Source: JASHSH01 sp036490215 | GTDB taxonomy: Bacteria > Pseudomonadota > Alphaproteobacteria > Rhodospirillales > Magnetospirillaceae | Direction: 5' to 3' | Assembly (NCBI GenBank): GCA_036490215.1 | Contig: DASXEH010000069.1 | Coordinates: 1-64,000 of the forward strand | Length of the DNA: 64,000 nt | Part shown: positions 1 to 10,495 of the stretch, piece by piece | Position numbering within the stretch: position 1 is the first letter of the stretch | How the letters are laid out: each line of letters begins with the position of its first letter | Notes under the pieces: model-generated | Told to the model about the DNA's origin: nothing | Seen by the model: the letters and a program-made list of their open reading frames with translations, nothing else | Database searches by the model: none | Position numbers and translations under genes: made by a program

Positions 1-99
1 ACGGCGAAATCATGGTCCTATCGCTCTTGCACAGCGTAGGGACGAGAGCCTAGCATCGCCGCCGGGTTGGGGGTAGCCCGCGTTACGTGAGGTTACACG

Positions 100-426
100 A
101 TGGTGAAATTCGCTCTGCTCGCCGCCTTGATGCTCTCGATAGTCGCCGTTGCTGGGCCGGCTTTCGCATTTTCGACCGAGACCGCACCCATCAATTCCGA
201 TGGCACAGCGAAGTTCGCTGATCCCGACAATCTGGCGGACGGTATGTCCGACCAACTATCGGGCGGTGGTGGTACGTCGACGAACGGCTACTTACACATG
301 TTCGGCAACGGTAACGACGGCGCTTCGGTCGGCTTCGGCATGTCGCGATCGGACGAGGGAACCGTGACGCCGCAGGGAACGTATCAGCGCCCCTACGATC
401 CCAACGATCCGACCACGCATCCCTAA
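100..426 (+). CDS. small exported protein of unknown function
   Basis: This 108-residue protein starts with a typical Sec signal peptide: Lys3, then a hydrophobic run over residues 5-20, and a probable cleavage after AFA around residue 23. The mature part is short, polar and rich in Gly, Ser, Asn and Asp, with a GGGG stretch near residue 56. It has no cysteine and no motif I recognise. The codon use looks like real coding sequence and a weak GAGG sits before the ATG. It stands alone, convergent with the transporter on the other strand, with 9 bases between the two stops. The function is unknown; location outside the inner membrane is inferred from the signal peptide. Confidence 0.6.
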   Translation: MVKFALLAALMLSIVAVAGPAFAFSTETAPINSDGTAKFADPDNLADGMSDQLSGGGGTSTNGYLHMFGNGNDGASVGFGMSRSDEGTVTPQGTYQRPYDPNDPTTHP

Positions 427-435
427 GCGGGCGAT

Positions 436-1839
436 CTACTTCCCGAGCGTTGTCCAGTAACCCGCGAAGACAACGGCCGACAGCAGGAATCCCAATACCA
501 CATTGACCGCCACGCCCGAGGTGAAGGCGAGGAATGGTTTGCGTCCCGCTTTTGCAAGCGTGCTGAACCGCGTCGAGAGACCGATGCTGAGGAAGCCGAA
601 GGTGAAGGCCCAGGTGCGCAGATCTTTGACCGGTGCGACCACAGCCGCGCCCAGCGTCTTGTTATAGTCGGCGAAGGCGTGGCCGCTCGCCGCGATCGAG
701 ACGATGATCGAGGCGATGATGAAACCCAGCACGAATTTTGGGAAACGCTTCCAAACTTCCGAACCGGTCGGGTTTTTGGTCAGGCGGTTCTCTTCCCAGC
801 GGGTGATCGAGATCAGCGCGAGGACGAGGGCCCAAACGCCGATCCAGACATCGCGGCCGATCACCTTCATCAGCGTAAAGGCGGCCACGGCCTGTTCGCC
901 GTTGCCGTCAATGCCGGGCACCGTGCCCGCATAGCCGGCATAGGTCTGCGCAGCGGCAATGCCTGCGGCATCGGCGAATTCCGAACTACCGATCCATGCA
1001 CCGGCGACACCGGTCGGTAAGCCAAGCGAACGCGCCACGATCGGCAGCACGAAGATCATGACGATCGCCCACAAGATGACGAGGGTGATCGCGATCGGCG
1101 CGACTTCCTTGCGCGCACCAATGGCGCCCGATACGGCGATGGCCGCCGACACGCCGCAGACCGATCCGCCTACACCCAGAACCGCGGCCAAGTGATGGTC
1201 GAGACCCAGGCGTCGCGCGACGAAATAGATCGTCAGGAACGTGATGATCGAAATGATCGAAGCCTGCAGGATCGCCAGCGGGCCCGCCCAGAGAATCAGA
1301 TTGAGCGGCAGCGTCGCGCCCAACAGCACGATGCCGGTCTTGATGTAAAACTCGACGCGGAAGCCGGCATCGAGCGAGCGCGGCACCAGATTGAGATTGA
1401 CGACCAGCAGGCCGAGCACGAGCGCTACCAGCGGCGGTTCGAGATTGTATTTCGAAGCCTGCGCCCAGGCGCCGACCGTAAGGACGACGATCGACAAAAT
1501 GTAGAGACCGGCGAAAGAGGCGAGGAAGCTGCGCAGCTTGAAGCCGAGCGCAGACGATGCCGCGCCGAACAGCAGGCCCCACAACACGAACTGCGCGACG
1601 AACCGTATCCAATTCGTGGCGTAGAAATCCCCAAGCTGGCCAAAGTCCGCCCACTTCGCTGGCGCAACTGCGATCCACTTCAGACCGGTCGAGTCGCCTG
1701 CGAAAAACAGAAGCGCGGCGACCAATAGACCGAGCCCGATCCAGATCGCCCACCAATCTTCTTTGCGCCAGAGATCGCCCCAACCCCCGGCCGAATTGCT
1801 CACGCCACCAGTCGCAGAAGATTCTACAGTTGATGTCAT
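436..1839 (-). CDS. YeiH-family putative sulfate exporter / anion transporter
   Basis: This 467-residue integral membrane protein has about eleven hydrophobic segments. The Gly- and Ala-rich signature GVGGSVCGVSAAIAVSGAIG lies near residue 230, and this signature is typical of the YeiH (UPF0324, Cons_hypoth698) family. The family's usual length is about 340 residues. This one carries an extra N-terminal region of about 120 residues containing two or three more membrane segments, as some proteobacterial members do. The start was placed at the ATG at 1839 (MTSTVESS), which has GGAG upstream, rather than the upstream codon at 1860. The family is annotated as a putative sulfate exporter, but the substrate is weakly established. 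It is a single-gene unit. Confidence 0.8.
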   Translation of the reverse strand: MTSTVESSATGGVSNSAGGWGDLWRKEDWWAIWIGLGLLVAALLFFAGDSTGLKWIAVAPAKWADFGQLGDFYATNWIRFVAQFVLWGLLFGAASSALGFKLRSFLASFAGLYILSIVVLTVGAWAQASKYNLEPPLVALVLGLLVVNLNLVPRSLDAGFRVEFYIKTGIVLLGATLPLNLILWAGPLAILQASIISIITFLTIYFVARRLGLDHHLAAVLGVGGSVCGVSAAIAVSGAIGARKEVAPIAITLVILWAIVMIFVLPIVARSLGLPTGVAGAWIGSSEFADAAGIAAAQTYAGYAGTVPGIDGNGEQAVAAFTLMKVIGRDVWIGVWALVLALISITRWEENRLTKNPTGSEVWKRFPKFVLGFIIASIIVSIAASGHAFADYNKTLGAAVVAPVKDLRTWAFTFGFLSIGLSTRFSTLAKAGRKPFLAFTSGVAVNVVLGFLLSAVVFAGYWTTLGK

Positions 1840-2008
1840 GATAATAACTCCAAATAACAAATTTATGAGACAGTATAGGTGAATTTAGCCACGTGCAACC
1901 GCGGGATTGTTGAGATTTAACTGTCATGTGGCGATGGGCGGGCGACGGCTGGACCGCGCCCGTTCCCCCGCCTACCATCCCGGGCGATTGCTTATTGGGG
2001 AGACAATC

Positions 2009-2311
2009 TTGGCTGACGAGAGTTTGAAGGACCGTTTGACCGCGATGATGCCGCGCCTGGGTGGATTGGGCGCGATCATCGCCTTCGATTTTGGAGACGA
2101 CGGCAAATATGTCGTCGATGCGCGGGGAGCGGTGGCCAAGCTGGCCGATGACGATGCCGATCCGGCCTGCACCATTAAGGCCAGCGGCTCGACGATGCTC
2201 AAGCTGATCGAAGGCAGTTTGGACCCGATGCTCGCCTATACGCTGGGCAAGTTGAAAATCTCGGGCTCGATGGGCGTTGCGATGAAACTCGCGTCGTCGC
2301 TCAGCGAATGA
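2009..2311 (+). CDS. SCP2 sterol-carrier-domain protein (TTG start)
   Basis: This roughly 100-residue protein is essentially one SCP2 (sterol carrier protein 2) domain. It has the conserved run DADPACTIKASGSTMLKLIEG and the closing KISGSMGVAMKLASSL. The open frame extends upstream to an ATG at 1907, but that extension is basic, proline-rich and not family-like. A TTG at 2009 preceded by GGGGAGA gives exactly the family length, so I chose it. SCP2 domains bind acyl chains or lipids. The gene overlaps the next one by four bases (ATGA), so they are translationally coupled. It lies just upstream of a fatty-acid degradation operon, which fits a lipid-binding role. Confidence 0.8.
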   Translation: MADESLKDRLTAMMPRLGGLGAIIAFDFGDDGKYVVDARGAVAKLADDDADPACTIKASGSTMLKLIEGSLDPMLAYTLGKLKISGSMGVAMKLASSLSE

Positions 2312-2940
2312 GTGCCGCGTCTTTCGGGCGCATCGGCGCCCTGGCTTTCGCTGCAACGATTGGGTTTGCCGCTGCAGCGCAGGCGGAAGAGCTGGACTTC
2401 ACGATCTACAAGGAGAGCGATCAGGTCGGTCACGATCACTACACGATCACCCACGACGGCGACATTACGACGGTCAAAGTGCATACGCACACGCTGGTGA
2501 ACGTGTTGTTCCTGAAGTTCCACTACGACCATGATCGCACGGAAGTGTGGAAGGGCAACGTACTGCAGAGCTTCGTTTCCGATACCAACGACGATGGTAC
2601 GAAGCACCATGTGTCGGTCCATCGCGATGGCAACCAGTTGGTCGGCGACGCGGACGGCAAATCACAAATCGTCGCGGGTGACATACCTCCCTTCACCCTT
2701 TGGGTGAAGTCGCTGGCGGCTCATCAGAACTTTTTCGATATCGCCGATTTCGAGCAGTTAAAAACGGAAGTCGCCGACAAGGGGATGGAAAAGCTGGTCA
2801 TCGGCCCGAAGACCTACGATGCGCACCACTACAAAATTACCGGCGATCTCAACTGGGATATCTGGTGCGACACCGATGGCTTGATGCTGAAAAGCGCCTT
2901 TAGGCGTAAGGGATTTCCAGTCTTTTTCGTTCGTGAGTAG
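2308..2940 (+). CDS. DUF6134 family exported protein
   Basis: A 210-residue protein with a clear signal peptide (hydrophobic residues 9-22, cleavage probably after AQA at residue 26). The mature part begins EELDFTIYKESDQVGHD, then alternates His and Asp in a pattern of beta strands (residues 30-130), and ends with a Trp-rich strand DLNWDIWCDTDGL. This matches my memory of the DUF6134 family, whose function is unknown and whose fold resembles lipocalin-like or LolA-like beta barrels. It is coupled to the SCP2 gene by a four-base overlap, so a periplasmic lipid-related role is a guess only. Confidence 0.7.
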   Translation: MSAASFGRIGALAFAATIGFAAAAQAEELDFTIYKESDQVGHDHYTITHDGDITTVKVHTHTLVNVLFLKFHYDHDRTEVWKGNVLQSFVSDTNDDGTKHHVSVHRDGNQLVGDADGKSQIVAGDIPPFTLWVKSLAAHQNFFDIADFEQLKTEVADKGMEKLVIGPKTYDAHHYKITGDLNWDIWCDTDGLMLKSAFRRKGFPVFFVRE

Positions 2941-2966
2941 CAGGGAATGACCTTAACGGTCATAAG

Positions 2967-2995
2967 TTGACGTATACGTCAATGTATGGTAGTTT
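2967..2995 (+). promoter_or_regulatory. 16-bp perfect palindrome, probable MerR-family operator, within a promoter
   Basis: TTGACGTATACGTCAA at 2967-2982 is a perfect inverted repeat. Its first six bases also read as a -35 box, and TAGTTT follows at a 17-base spacing (2990-2995). The site is 58 bases upstream of the acyl-CoA ligase start, in the operon that encodes its own MerR regulator. It resembles the ACGT-centred palindromes described for the LiuR/MerR regulators of acyl-CoA and branched-chain amino-acid catabolism in Proteobacteria. Regulation by the MerR protein at 4713-5165 is inferred. Confidence 0.7.
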
Positions 2996-3039
2996 TTTTG
3001 AAAATCGGATGCCAAATCCGAATTCGGGAGACGTTCGGA

Positions 3040-4716
3040 ATGTCGGGCACCATCACGCCTACCGCTACCGATGCGCCTTTGCAGGCTGGTCTGCTCTCGT
3101 CCTTTTTCGACGAGGCCGCCGCCCGGTTTAGCAATGCGCCGGCGATTGATTTCCTCGGCCGCCACTTTTCCTATCGCGAGATTGCCGAACTGGTCGATCG
3201 CGCCGCCGTGGGACTACAAAGCCTCGGCGTCGAGAAGGGCACGCGCGTCGGCCTCTTCCTGCCCAACACACCCTATTCGGTGATCGCGTTCTTCGCTGTG
3301 CTCAAGGTCGGCGGCGTGGTCGTCAATTACAATCCGCTCTATGCCGAACCCGAGGTCCGCCACCAGGTGCAGGACTCGGGTACGCGCGTCATGTTCGTGC
3401 TCGATCTCGCCGACCATTACAACAAGGTCGCGGCGCAGCTCGGCAATGGCACGCTGCAGCACATTATCGTCTGTCCGCTCGGGCGCGCGATGCCCGGACT
3501 TAAGGGCGCCGCTTTTACCCTGTTGAAGCGCAAGACGCTGATCAAGGCGAAGCCCGACGCGCAGAACTCGGTCTTTGCCGCGCTTGTCGCGCAGGGTGGG
3601 TCGCCAAAACCGGTTGCGCTCGATCCCAGCGCGCCGGCGGTGCTGCAATACACTGGCGGCACTACCGGTGTTCCCAAAGCGGCGGTGCTGACGCATTCGA
3701 ACCTGACGATTCAAGTGCAGCAGCTCGTGCGCTGGATTCCTGAATACACGCCGGGAAGCGAGCGCGTGCTCGGCATTCTGCCGTTGTTCCATGTCTTCGC
3801 GATGACCGTCGTGATGCTGGTTGGCATCGCATGCGGTGCCGAGATGCTGCTGCTGCCGCGGCTCGATCTCGACATGCTGATGAAAACGGTTACGCGCCGT
3901 CGCCCGACCATGGCGCCCGGCGTCCCGACCCTTTACACCGCGATCGCCAATGCCGCCGACAAGACCAAGGGCGTCGATCTGTCGTCGATCCGCATCTGCC
4001 TCTCGGGTGGTGCGCCGCTGCCTGACGAAGTGCGGGTGCGTTTTGAGAAGCTGACGGGTTGTGTGCTGGTCGAAGGCTATGGCCTGTCCGAAGCCTCGCC
4101 GGTGGTGACGATCAACCCGCCGGGCACTGCGGGCAAGCCGGGCTCGGTCGGGCTGCCGGTCGCCGGCACGGTGATCGAAATCCGTTCGATCGACGACCCG
4201 AATAAGCTGATGCCGCAGGGCGAATCGGGCGAAGTCTGTATCCGCGGGCCGCAGGTGATGGCCGGTTACTGGAATCGACCCGACGAGACGGCGCGGGTGA
4301 TGATCGACGGCGCTCTGCGCACCGGCGATGTCGGCTATATCGATGCGGACGGTTACCTATTCCTGGTCGATCGCCTCAAGGACCTGATCATCTGCTCGGG
4401 CTTCAACGTCTATCCGCGCACGATTGAGGAGGCGCTGTATCGTCATCCGGCCGTGGCCGAGGCGGCGGTGATCGGCATTCCTGACCAATATCGCGGTGAA
4501 GCACCCAAGGCCTTCGTTCAACTGCGCGCGGGTATGACGGCGACTCCCGAAGAGATCATGACCTTCCTGCAGGGCCACATTTCCAAGATCGAAATTCCGC
4601 GCGAGATCGAGATTCGCGACAGCCTGCCCAAGAGCACGGTCGGCAAGATCCTGCGCCGCTCGCTGGCGGACGAAGAGAAGCAGCGCGCCAAGGCGAAGGC
4701 GGAGCGCGCAGCATGA
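3040..4716 (+). CDS. fadD: long-chain fatty-acid--CoA ligase
   Basis: A 558-residue ANL-superfamily enzyme that activates fatty acids to acyl-CoA with ATP. The P-loop-like motif TGGTTGVPKAA is near residue 205, and EGYGLSEASPV (the A5 motif) is near residue 345. The A7/A8 region GDVGYIDADGYLFLVDRLKD is followed by IICSGFNVYPRTIEE, and the catalytic Lys is in LPKSTVGKILRR near the C terminus. The start at 3040 (MSGTITPTATD) follows GGGAGACG. An in-frame upstream ATG at 2986 would run through the promoter and is unlikely. It is the first gene of the operon and overlaps the MerR regulator by four bases. The chain-length preference cannot be read from the sequence. Confidence 0.88.
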   Translation: MSGTITPTATDAPLQAGLLSSFFDEAAARFSNAPAIDFLGRHFSYREIAELVDRAAVGLQSLGVEKGTRVGLFLPNTPYSVIAFFAVLKVGGVVVNYNPLYAEPEVRHQVQDSGTRVMFVLDLADHYNKVAAQLGNGTLQHIIVCPLGRAMPGLKGAAFTLLKRKTLIKAKPDAQNSVFAALVAQGGSPKPVALDPSAPAVLQYTGGTTGVPKAAVLTHSNLTIQVQQLVRWIPEYTPGSERVLGILPLFHVFAMTVVMLVGIACGAEMLLLPRLDLDMLMKTVTRRRPTMAPGVPTLYTAIANAADKTKGVDLSSIRICLSGGAPLPDEVRVRFEKLTGCVLVEGYGLSEASPVVTINPPGTAGKPGSVGLPVAGTVIEIRSIDDPNKLMPQGESGEVCIRGPQVMAGYWNRPDETARVMIDGALRTGDVGYIDADGYLFLVDRLKDLIICSGFNVYPRTIEEALYRHPAVAEAAVIGIPDQYRGEAPKAFVQLRAGMTATPEEIMTFLQGHISKIEIPREIEIRDSLPKSTVGKILRRSLADEEKQRAKAKAERAA

Positions 4717-5165
4717 CCGCGGCTTCGAAATTGGCGAGCCTTAAAGATATGGACGACGTGGACAGCGCATCGCGCGCCGAGAAGCTGTATTCGGTGGCCG
4801 AACTCGCCCGGGAACTCGGCATCACCACGCGCACCTTGCGTTTCTATGAGGACCGCGGCCTGGTTTCGCCGCAGCGCGCCGGCACCACGCGCATCTATTC
4901 GCGCCGCGATCGTGCGCGGATGATTCTGATCCTGCGCGGCAAGCGGCTCGGGTTCAGCTTGCGCGAGGTCAAAGACTATCTCGATCTCTACAATCACGAT
5001 CACAGTCAGACCGAGCAGCTTCATGTGCTCGAGGCTGCGGTCACCGAACGCATCAATGATCTCGAAAAGCAGCGCCAGGCGTTGGAGGAGACGCTGGCCG
5101 AGCTAGCCAAAATCCGCAATCAGGCGCGACAAGCGCTGAAAGCTCAATCCGCGATCCGGGCCTGA
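4713..5165 (+). CDS. MerR-family regulator of acyl-CoA degradation
   Basis: A 150-residue regulator with a MerR winged-helix domain at residues 28-97: YSVAELARELGITTRTLRFYE, then LVSPQRAGTTRIYSRRD and LGFSLREVKDYLDLY. A coiled-coil dimerisation helix follows (residues 105-145). There are no cysteines positioned for metal sensing, so an organic ligand, probably an acyl-CoA, is more likely. It sits between the acyl-CoA ligase and the thiolase, overlapping the ligase by four bases. This resembles the arrangement of LiuR-type regulators. The perfect palindrome at 2967-2982 is the obvious candidate operator, which implies autoregulation of the operon. Confidence 0.85.
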   Translation: MTAASKLASLKDMDDVDSASRAEKLYSVAELARELGITTRTLRFYEDRGLVSPQRAGTTRIYSRRDRARMILILRGKRLGFSLREVKDYLDLYNHDHSQTEQLHVLEAAVTERINDLEKQRQALEETLAELAKIRNQARQALKAQSAIRA

Positions 5166-5205
5166 CCCCGATATCGCATCGCTATTCTGACGAGGAGACA
5201 GACCG

Positions 5206-6341
<1,136 letters not shown>

Positions 6342-6342
<1 letters not shown>

Positions 6343-8666
6343 TGCCGGCGATCAAGAAAGTCGCGGTGATCGGCGCCGGCAATATGGGCGCCGGCATCGC
6401 CGCCCATGTCGCCAATGCCGGCATTCCCGCCGTGCTGCTCGACATCGTTCCGCCGGGCGCCAATGACCGCAACGTGGTGGCCGCCGCTGCGATCGAACGC
6501 ATGCAGAAGGCCGATCCGGCGCCGCTGATGAGCAAGAGGGCGGCGAAGCTGATCACGCCCGGCAATATCGAGGATCATCTCGGCCTGTTGGCCGACTGCG
6601 ACTGGATCGTCGAGGCCGTGATCGAAAAGCTCGATGTGAAGCGCGATCTCTATCAGCGCATCGACACGGTGCGTAAGAAGGGCTCGGTGGTTTCGTCGAA
6701 CACCTCGACGATTCCGCTCTCGACCTTGACCGAGGGGATGTCGCCCGCCTTCACCAAGGATTTCGTCATCACCCACTTCTTCAATCCGCCGCGTTATATG
6801 CGGCTGCTTGAGGTGGTGAAGGGGCCGAAGACGCGCGATACGGCGGTGAAGGCTGTGTCCGAATTCGCTGACTTCGCGCTCGGCAAGAGTGTGATCGCGT
6901 GCAAAGACCGGCCCGGTTTCATCGCCAACCGCATTGGTATCTTCTGGATGCAGAACGCGGTGATCGAGGCTTTCGATCTCGGCATCCGCGTTGAGGAAGC
7001 CGATGCGATCTTTGGCAAGCCCTTTGGGATTCCGAAGACTGGCATCTTCGGTCTGCTCGACCTCACCGGCATCGATCTCTCGCCGCATGTGATGGCCAGC
7101 ATGGTCGCCGCGCTGCCCAAGGACGATCCGCTCCAGGCCCTCAATCGCGACATTCCGCTGATGCGCAAGATGATCGCGGACGGATACACCGGTCGTAAGG
7201 GCAAGGGTGGCTTCTATCGCATCAACCGCGCCAATGGCGGCAAGGTGAAAGAGGTCATCGACCTCGCCACCGGCACCTATGCGCCCGAACGCAAGGCCGA
7301 ACTCGACGAGTTGAGCGGCGGTAAGCCCGACTTGCGCAAGCTGATGTCGTCGCCGAGCAAGGCGGGCCGGTACGCGTGGCGCGTCTGGGCGGCGGTGTTG
7401 TCCTATGTCCTCGGGCTCGTGCCGGAAGTGGTCGACGATATCGCGTCCGTCGATGAGGCGATGCGGCTCGGTTATGCCTGGAAATGGGGTCCATTCGAAC
7501 TGATCGACAAGCTCGGTGCCGATTGGTTGGCCGAGAAGCTGGCGGCGGACAATCGTCCCGTCCCGGCGCTGTTGAAAACCGCGGCAGGCCGCAAATTCTA
7601 TCGCATCGAAGGCGGCAAGCGTCAGGCGCTGGGCATCGATGGCGAGTATCACGATATCGCGCGCGCCGATGGTGTGCTGATGCTCGAAGACATCAAGCTC
7701 ACCAGCCAGCCGCTGCTGAAGAATCATTCGGCCGCGCTCTGGGATATCGGCGACGGCGTTGCGTGCTTCGAGTTCACCACCAAGATGAACGCGCTCGACC
7801 CGATGATCATGGAGCTGCTGGGCAAGTCGATCAAACTGGTCGCCAAGCAGTTCAAGGCGATGGTGGTCTATAACGAAGGCGGCAATTTCTCGGCCGGCGC
7901 CAATCTCGGCATTGCGCTGTTCGCAGCCAATATCGCCGCCTATCAGGAGATCGAGCAGTCGATCGCCGCCGGACAGAACGCGTATCTCGCACTCAAATAC
8001 GCGCCCTTCCCGACGGTCGCCGCGCCGACTGGTTTGGCCCTCGGTGGCGGCTGCGAAATTCTGCTGCACTCGTCCGCGATCCAGGCCCATGCCGAGTCCT
8101 ATATCGGCCTGGTCGAATGCGGCGTCGGCCTGGTGCCCGGCTGGGGCGGCTGTAAGGAAATGCTCGTGCGTTGGAGCGCCAATGGTCATCTGCCCCACGG
8201 GCCGATGCCGGCGGTCGCGAAAGTGTTCGAGACGGTTTCCGTTGCTACGGTCAGCAAGTCGGCGGCCGAAGCGCGCGAACACGGCTTCCTGCGCGAAGAG
8301 GATGGCATCACTATGAACCGCTATCGCCTGCTTTCCGATGCCAAGGCAAAGGCGCTGAAGCTGGCGACGCGTTACAAGCCGCCGAAAGCGCCGGAGTTCA
8401 CGCTCCCCGGTCCGGCCGGCAAAACGGCGCTCGGCCTCGCGGTCGACAGCTTCCGCAAGCGCGGCATCGCCACCAAGCACGACGTGGTGGTGGCTGGCGC
8501 GCTGGCCGAGGTTCTGTCGGGCGGCGATACCGATCCGACCAAGACGCTCACCGAACAGAATTTGCTCGATCTCGAACGCGAACGCTTCATGCGGCTGGTG
8601 CGTCATCCCGACACGCTCGCCCGCATCGAGTCCGTGCTCGAAACCGGCAAACCGCTACGCAATTAA
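6342..8666 (+). CDS. fadN: FadN-type 3-hydroxyacyl-CoA dehydrogenase / enoyl-CoA hydratase
   Basis: A 774-residue bifunctional beta-oxidation enzyme. The order of domains is an NAD-binding dehydrogenase first (GAGNMGAGIA from residue 11), then two 3HCDH C-terminal domains (about residues 190-480), and an enoyl-CoA hydratase domain last. The hydratase has the oxyanion-hole region NFSAGANLG and GLALGGGCEI, and the Glu in GLVECGVGLVPGWGG. This is the reverse of E. coli FadB, where the hydratase is N-terminal, and matches Bacillus FadN. The ATG at 6342 overlaps the thiolase stop; the frame is open further upstream but inside the thiolase gene. With the thiolase and acyl-CoA dehydrogenase it forms a fadA-fadN-fadE set. 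Confidence 0.9.
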
Positions 8667-8681
8667 GGCGAGGACTGCGCC

Positions 8682-10472
8682 ATGGCAACTTATAAGGCTC
8701 CGCTCCGCGACATGCGTTTCGCGCTCTACGAAATGCACGATGTCGAAGGTCTCTCGAAATATCCGGGCTATGAGGAAATGTCGCGCGATGTGCTCGACGC
8801 GGTCCTCGATGAAAGCGCGAAGTTCTGCGAGGAAGTTCTGTTCCCGCTGAACCGCTCGGGCGACGAGGAAGGCTGCCACTATGAGAACGGCGTGGTGCGC
8901 ACGCCCAAGGGCTTCATCGAAGCCTACAAGCAGTTCCGCGACGGCGGTTGGGGCGGCTTCGCCACCGAGCCGGAATGGGGTGGGCAGGGCCTGCCGCATA
9001 TGGTCGGGTCGTTGCTCGAAGAGATGCAATGCTCGGCCAATCTCGCCTTCCAGCTCTATGGCGGCCTGACCCAGGGCGCGATCCGCGCCATCGTGATGCA
9101 CGGTACGCAGGAGTTGAAAGAGAAGTACGTCCAGAAAATGTCGGAAGCGACATGGACCGGGACGATGTGCCTGACTGAGCCGCACTGCGGTACCGATCTC
9201 GGCCAGATCCGCACGCGCGCTGTGCCGGCCGACGACGGCACTTACAAGATCACCGGCACCAAAATCTTCATCACCGGCGGTGAGCACGACCTCACCGAGA
9301 ACATCATTCATCTGGTGCTGGCGAAGCTACCCGATGCGCCGAAGGGCATCAAGGGCATCAGCCTGTTCCTGGTGCCGAAGTTCATGGTCAAGGACGATGG
9401 CAACATCGGTCCGCGCAACGGCGTGATGTGCGGCGCGATCGAGCACAAGATGGGCATCAAGGGCTCGGCCACTTGCGTCATGAATTTCGACGGCGCAGTG
9501 GGTTATCTGATCGGCCAGCCGCACAAGGGTATGCGCGCTATGTTCACGATGATGAATGCCGCGCGCATCGGCGTCGGCATCCAGGGCATCGGTATGGGCG
9601 AGGTCTCTTATCAAGGCGCGGTGGCCTACGCCAAGGATCGTCTCCAGGGTCGCGCGCTGACGGGCACCAAATATCCCGACAAGGTGGCCGATCCGATCAT
9701 CGTCCATCCCGACGTCCGCCGCACGTTGTTGACGATGCGTGCCACCACGGAAGGCACGCGCGCCTTCGCCGTGTGGGTGTCGCGCGCGCTCGACGTATTT
9801 ACCCATTCACCGGATGCCCAGGAACGGCAGAACGCCGAAGACTTCGTGGCCTTGATGACGCCGATGGTGAAGGCGCTGTCAACCGATCTCGGTTTCGAAA
9901 CGACGAATATGGGCGTGCAGATGCTGGGCGGCCACGGCTACATCCGCGAGAACGGGATGGAGCAGTACGTCCGCGACGCGCGCATCGCACAGCTTTATGA
10001 AGGCACCAACGGCATCCAGGCGCTCGATCTGGTCGGCCGCAAATTGCCGGCCCATGCCGGGCGCTACCTGCGCTTCTTCTTCCATCCCGTCGCCGCCTAT
10101 ATCGAGGCGAAGGTGGAAGACGAGGTGTTGAGCCCCTTCGTGCAGGCTTTGGCCAAGGCGTTCGTCCGTCTGCAACAGGCCACGGCCTATATCATGCAGA
10201 AGGGCATGGGGAACCCCGATGAAGCCGGCGCGGCCGCCACGGAATATCAGCGGCTGTTCGGTCTTGTCGCGCTCGCCTTCATGTGGTGCAAGGCGGCCGA
10301 GGTCGCGCTGCCCAAAGCCGGCACGGCCGAGGATAGCGACGGCTTCTACAAGGCCAAGCTCAACACCGCCAAGTTCTATATGGAGCGCGTGTTGCCGCAG
10401 ACCTCGGGCCTGTTCGCCGGGATCATGGCCGGCGGCAAGACGATGATGAGCTTCGAGGACGCCGCGTTCTAA
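8682..10472 (+). CDS. acyl-CoA dehydrogenase, DmdC/FadE5-like
   Basis: A 596-residue FAD-dependent dehydrogenase that introduces the 2,3 double bond in acyl-CoA. The N-terminal segment MRFALYEMHDVEGLSKYPGY and the extended C terminus (residues 470-590) place it in the long acyl-CoA dehydrogenase group that includes DmdC and mycobacterial FadE5. FAD-binding motifs TGTMCLTEPHCGTDLG and GTKIFITGGEHD lie around residues 165-205. The catalytic Glu is in QLYEGTNGIQALDL near residue 443. It follows the FadN-type gene by 15 bases. DmdC-type annotation (methylmercaptopropionyl-CoA) is possible by similarity, but the beta-oxidation neighbourhood argues for ordinary acyl-CoA substrates. Confidence 0.9.
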   Translation: MATYKAPLRDMRFALYEMHDVEGLSKYPGYEEMSRDVLDAVLDESAKFCEEVLFPLNRSGDEEGCHYENGVVRTPKGFIEAYKQFRDGGWGGFATEPEWGGQGLPHMVGSLLEEMQCSANLAFQLYGGLTQGAIRAIVMHGTQELKEKYVQKMSEATWTGTMCLTEPHCGTDLGQIRTRAVPADDGTYKITGTKIFITGGEHDLTENIIHLVLAKLPDAPKGIKGISLFLVPKFMVKDDGNIGPRNGVMCGAIEHKMGIKGSATCVMNFDGAVGYLIGQPHKGMRAMFTMMNAARIGVGIQGIGMGEVSYQGAVAYAKDRLQGRALTGTKYPDKVADPIIVHPDVRRTLLTMRATTEGTRAFAVWVSRALDVFTHSPDAQERQNAEDFVALMTPMVKALSTDLGFETTNMGVQMLGGHGYIRENGMEQYVRDARIAQLYEGTNGIQALDLVGRKLPAHAGRYLRFFFHPVAAYIEAKVEDEVLSPFVQALAKAFVRLQQATAYIMQKGMGNPDEAGAAATEYQRLFGLVALAFMWCKAAEVALPKAGTAEDSDGFYKAKLNTAKFYMERVLPQTSGLFAGIMAGGKTMMSFEDAAF

Positions 10473-10495
10473 GCGGACGGGGACGGACAACATCG

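Noticed and set aside
986..2356. 456-codon minus-strand open frame crossing the transporter start and two plus-strand genes
   Set aside because: It is extremely Arg-rich, spans a promoter region, and overlaps three well-supported genes.
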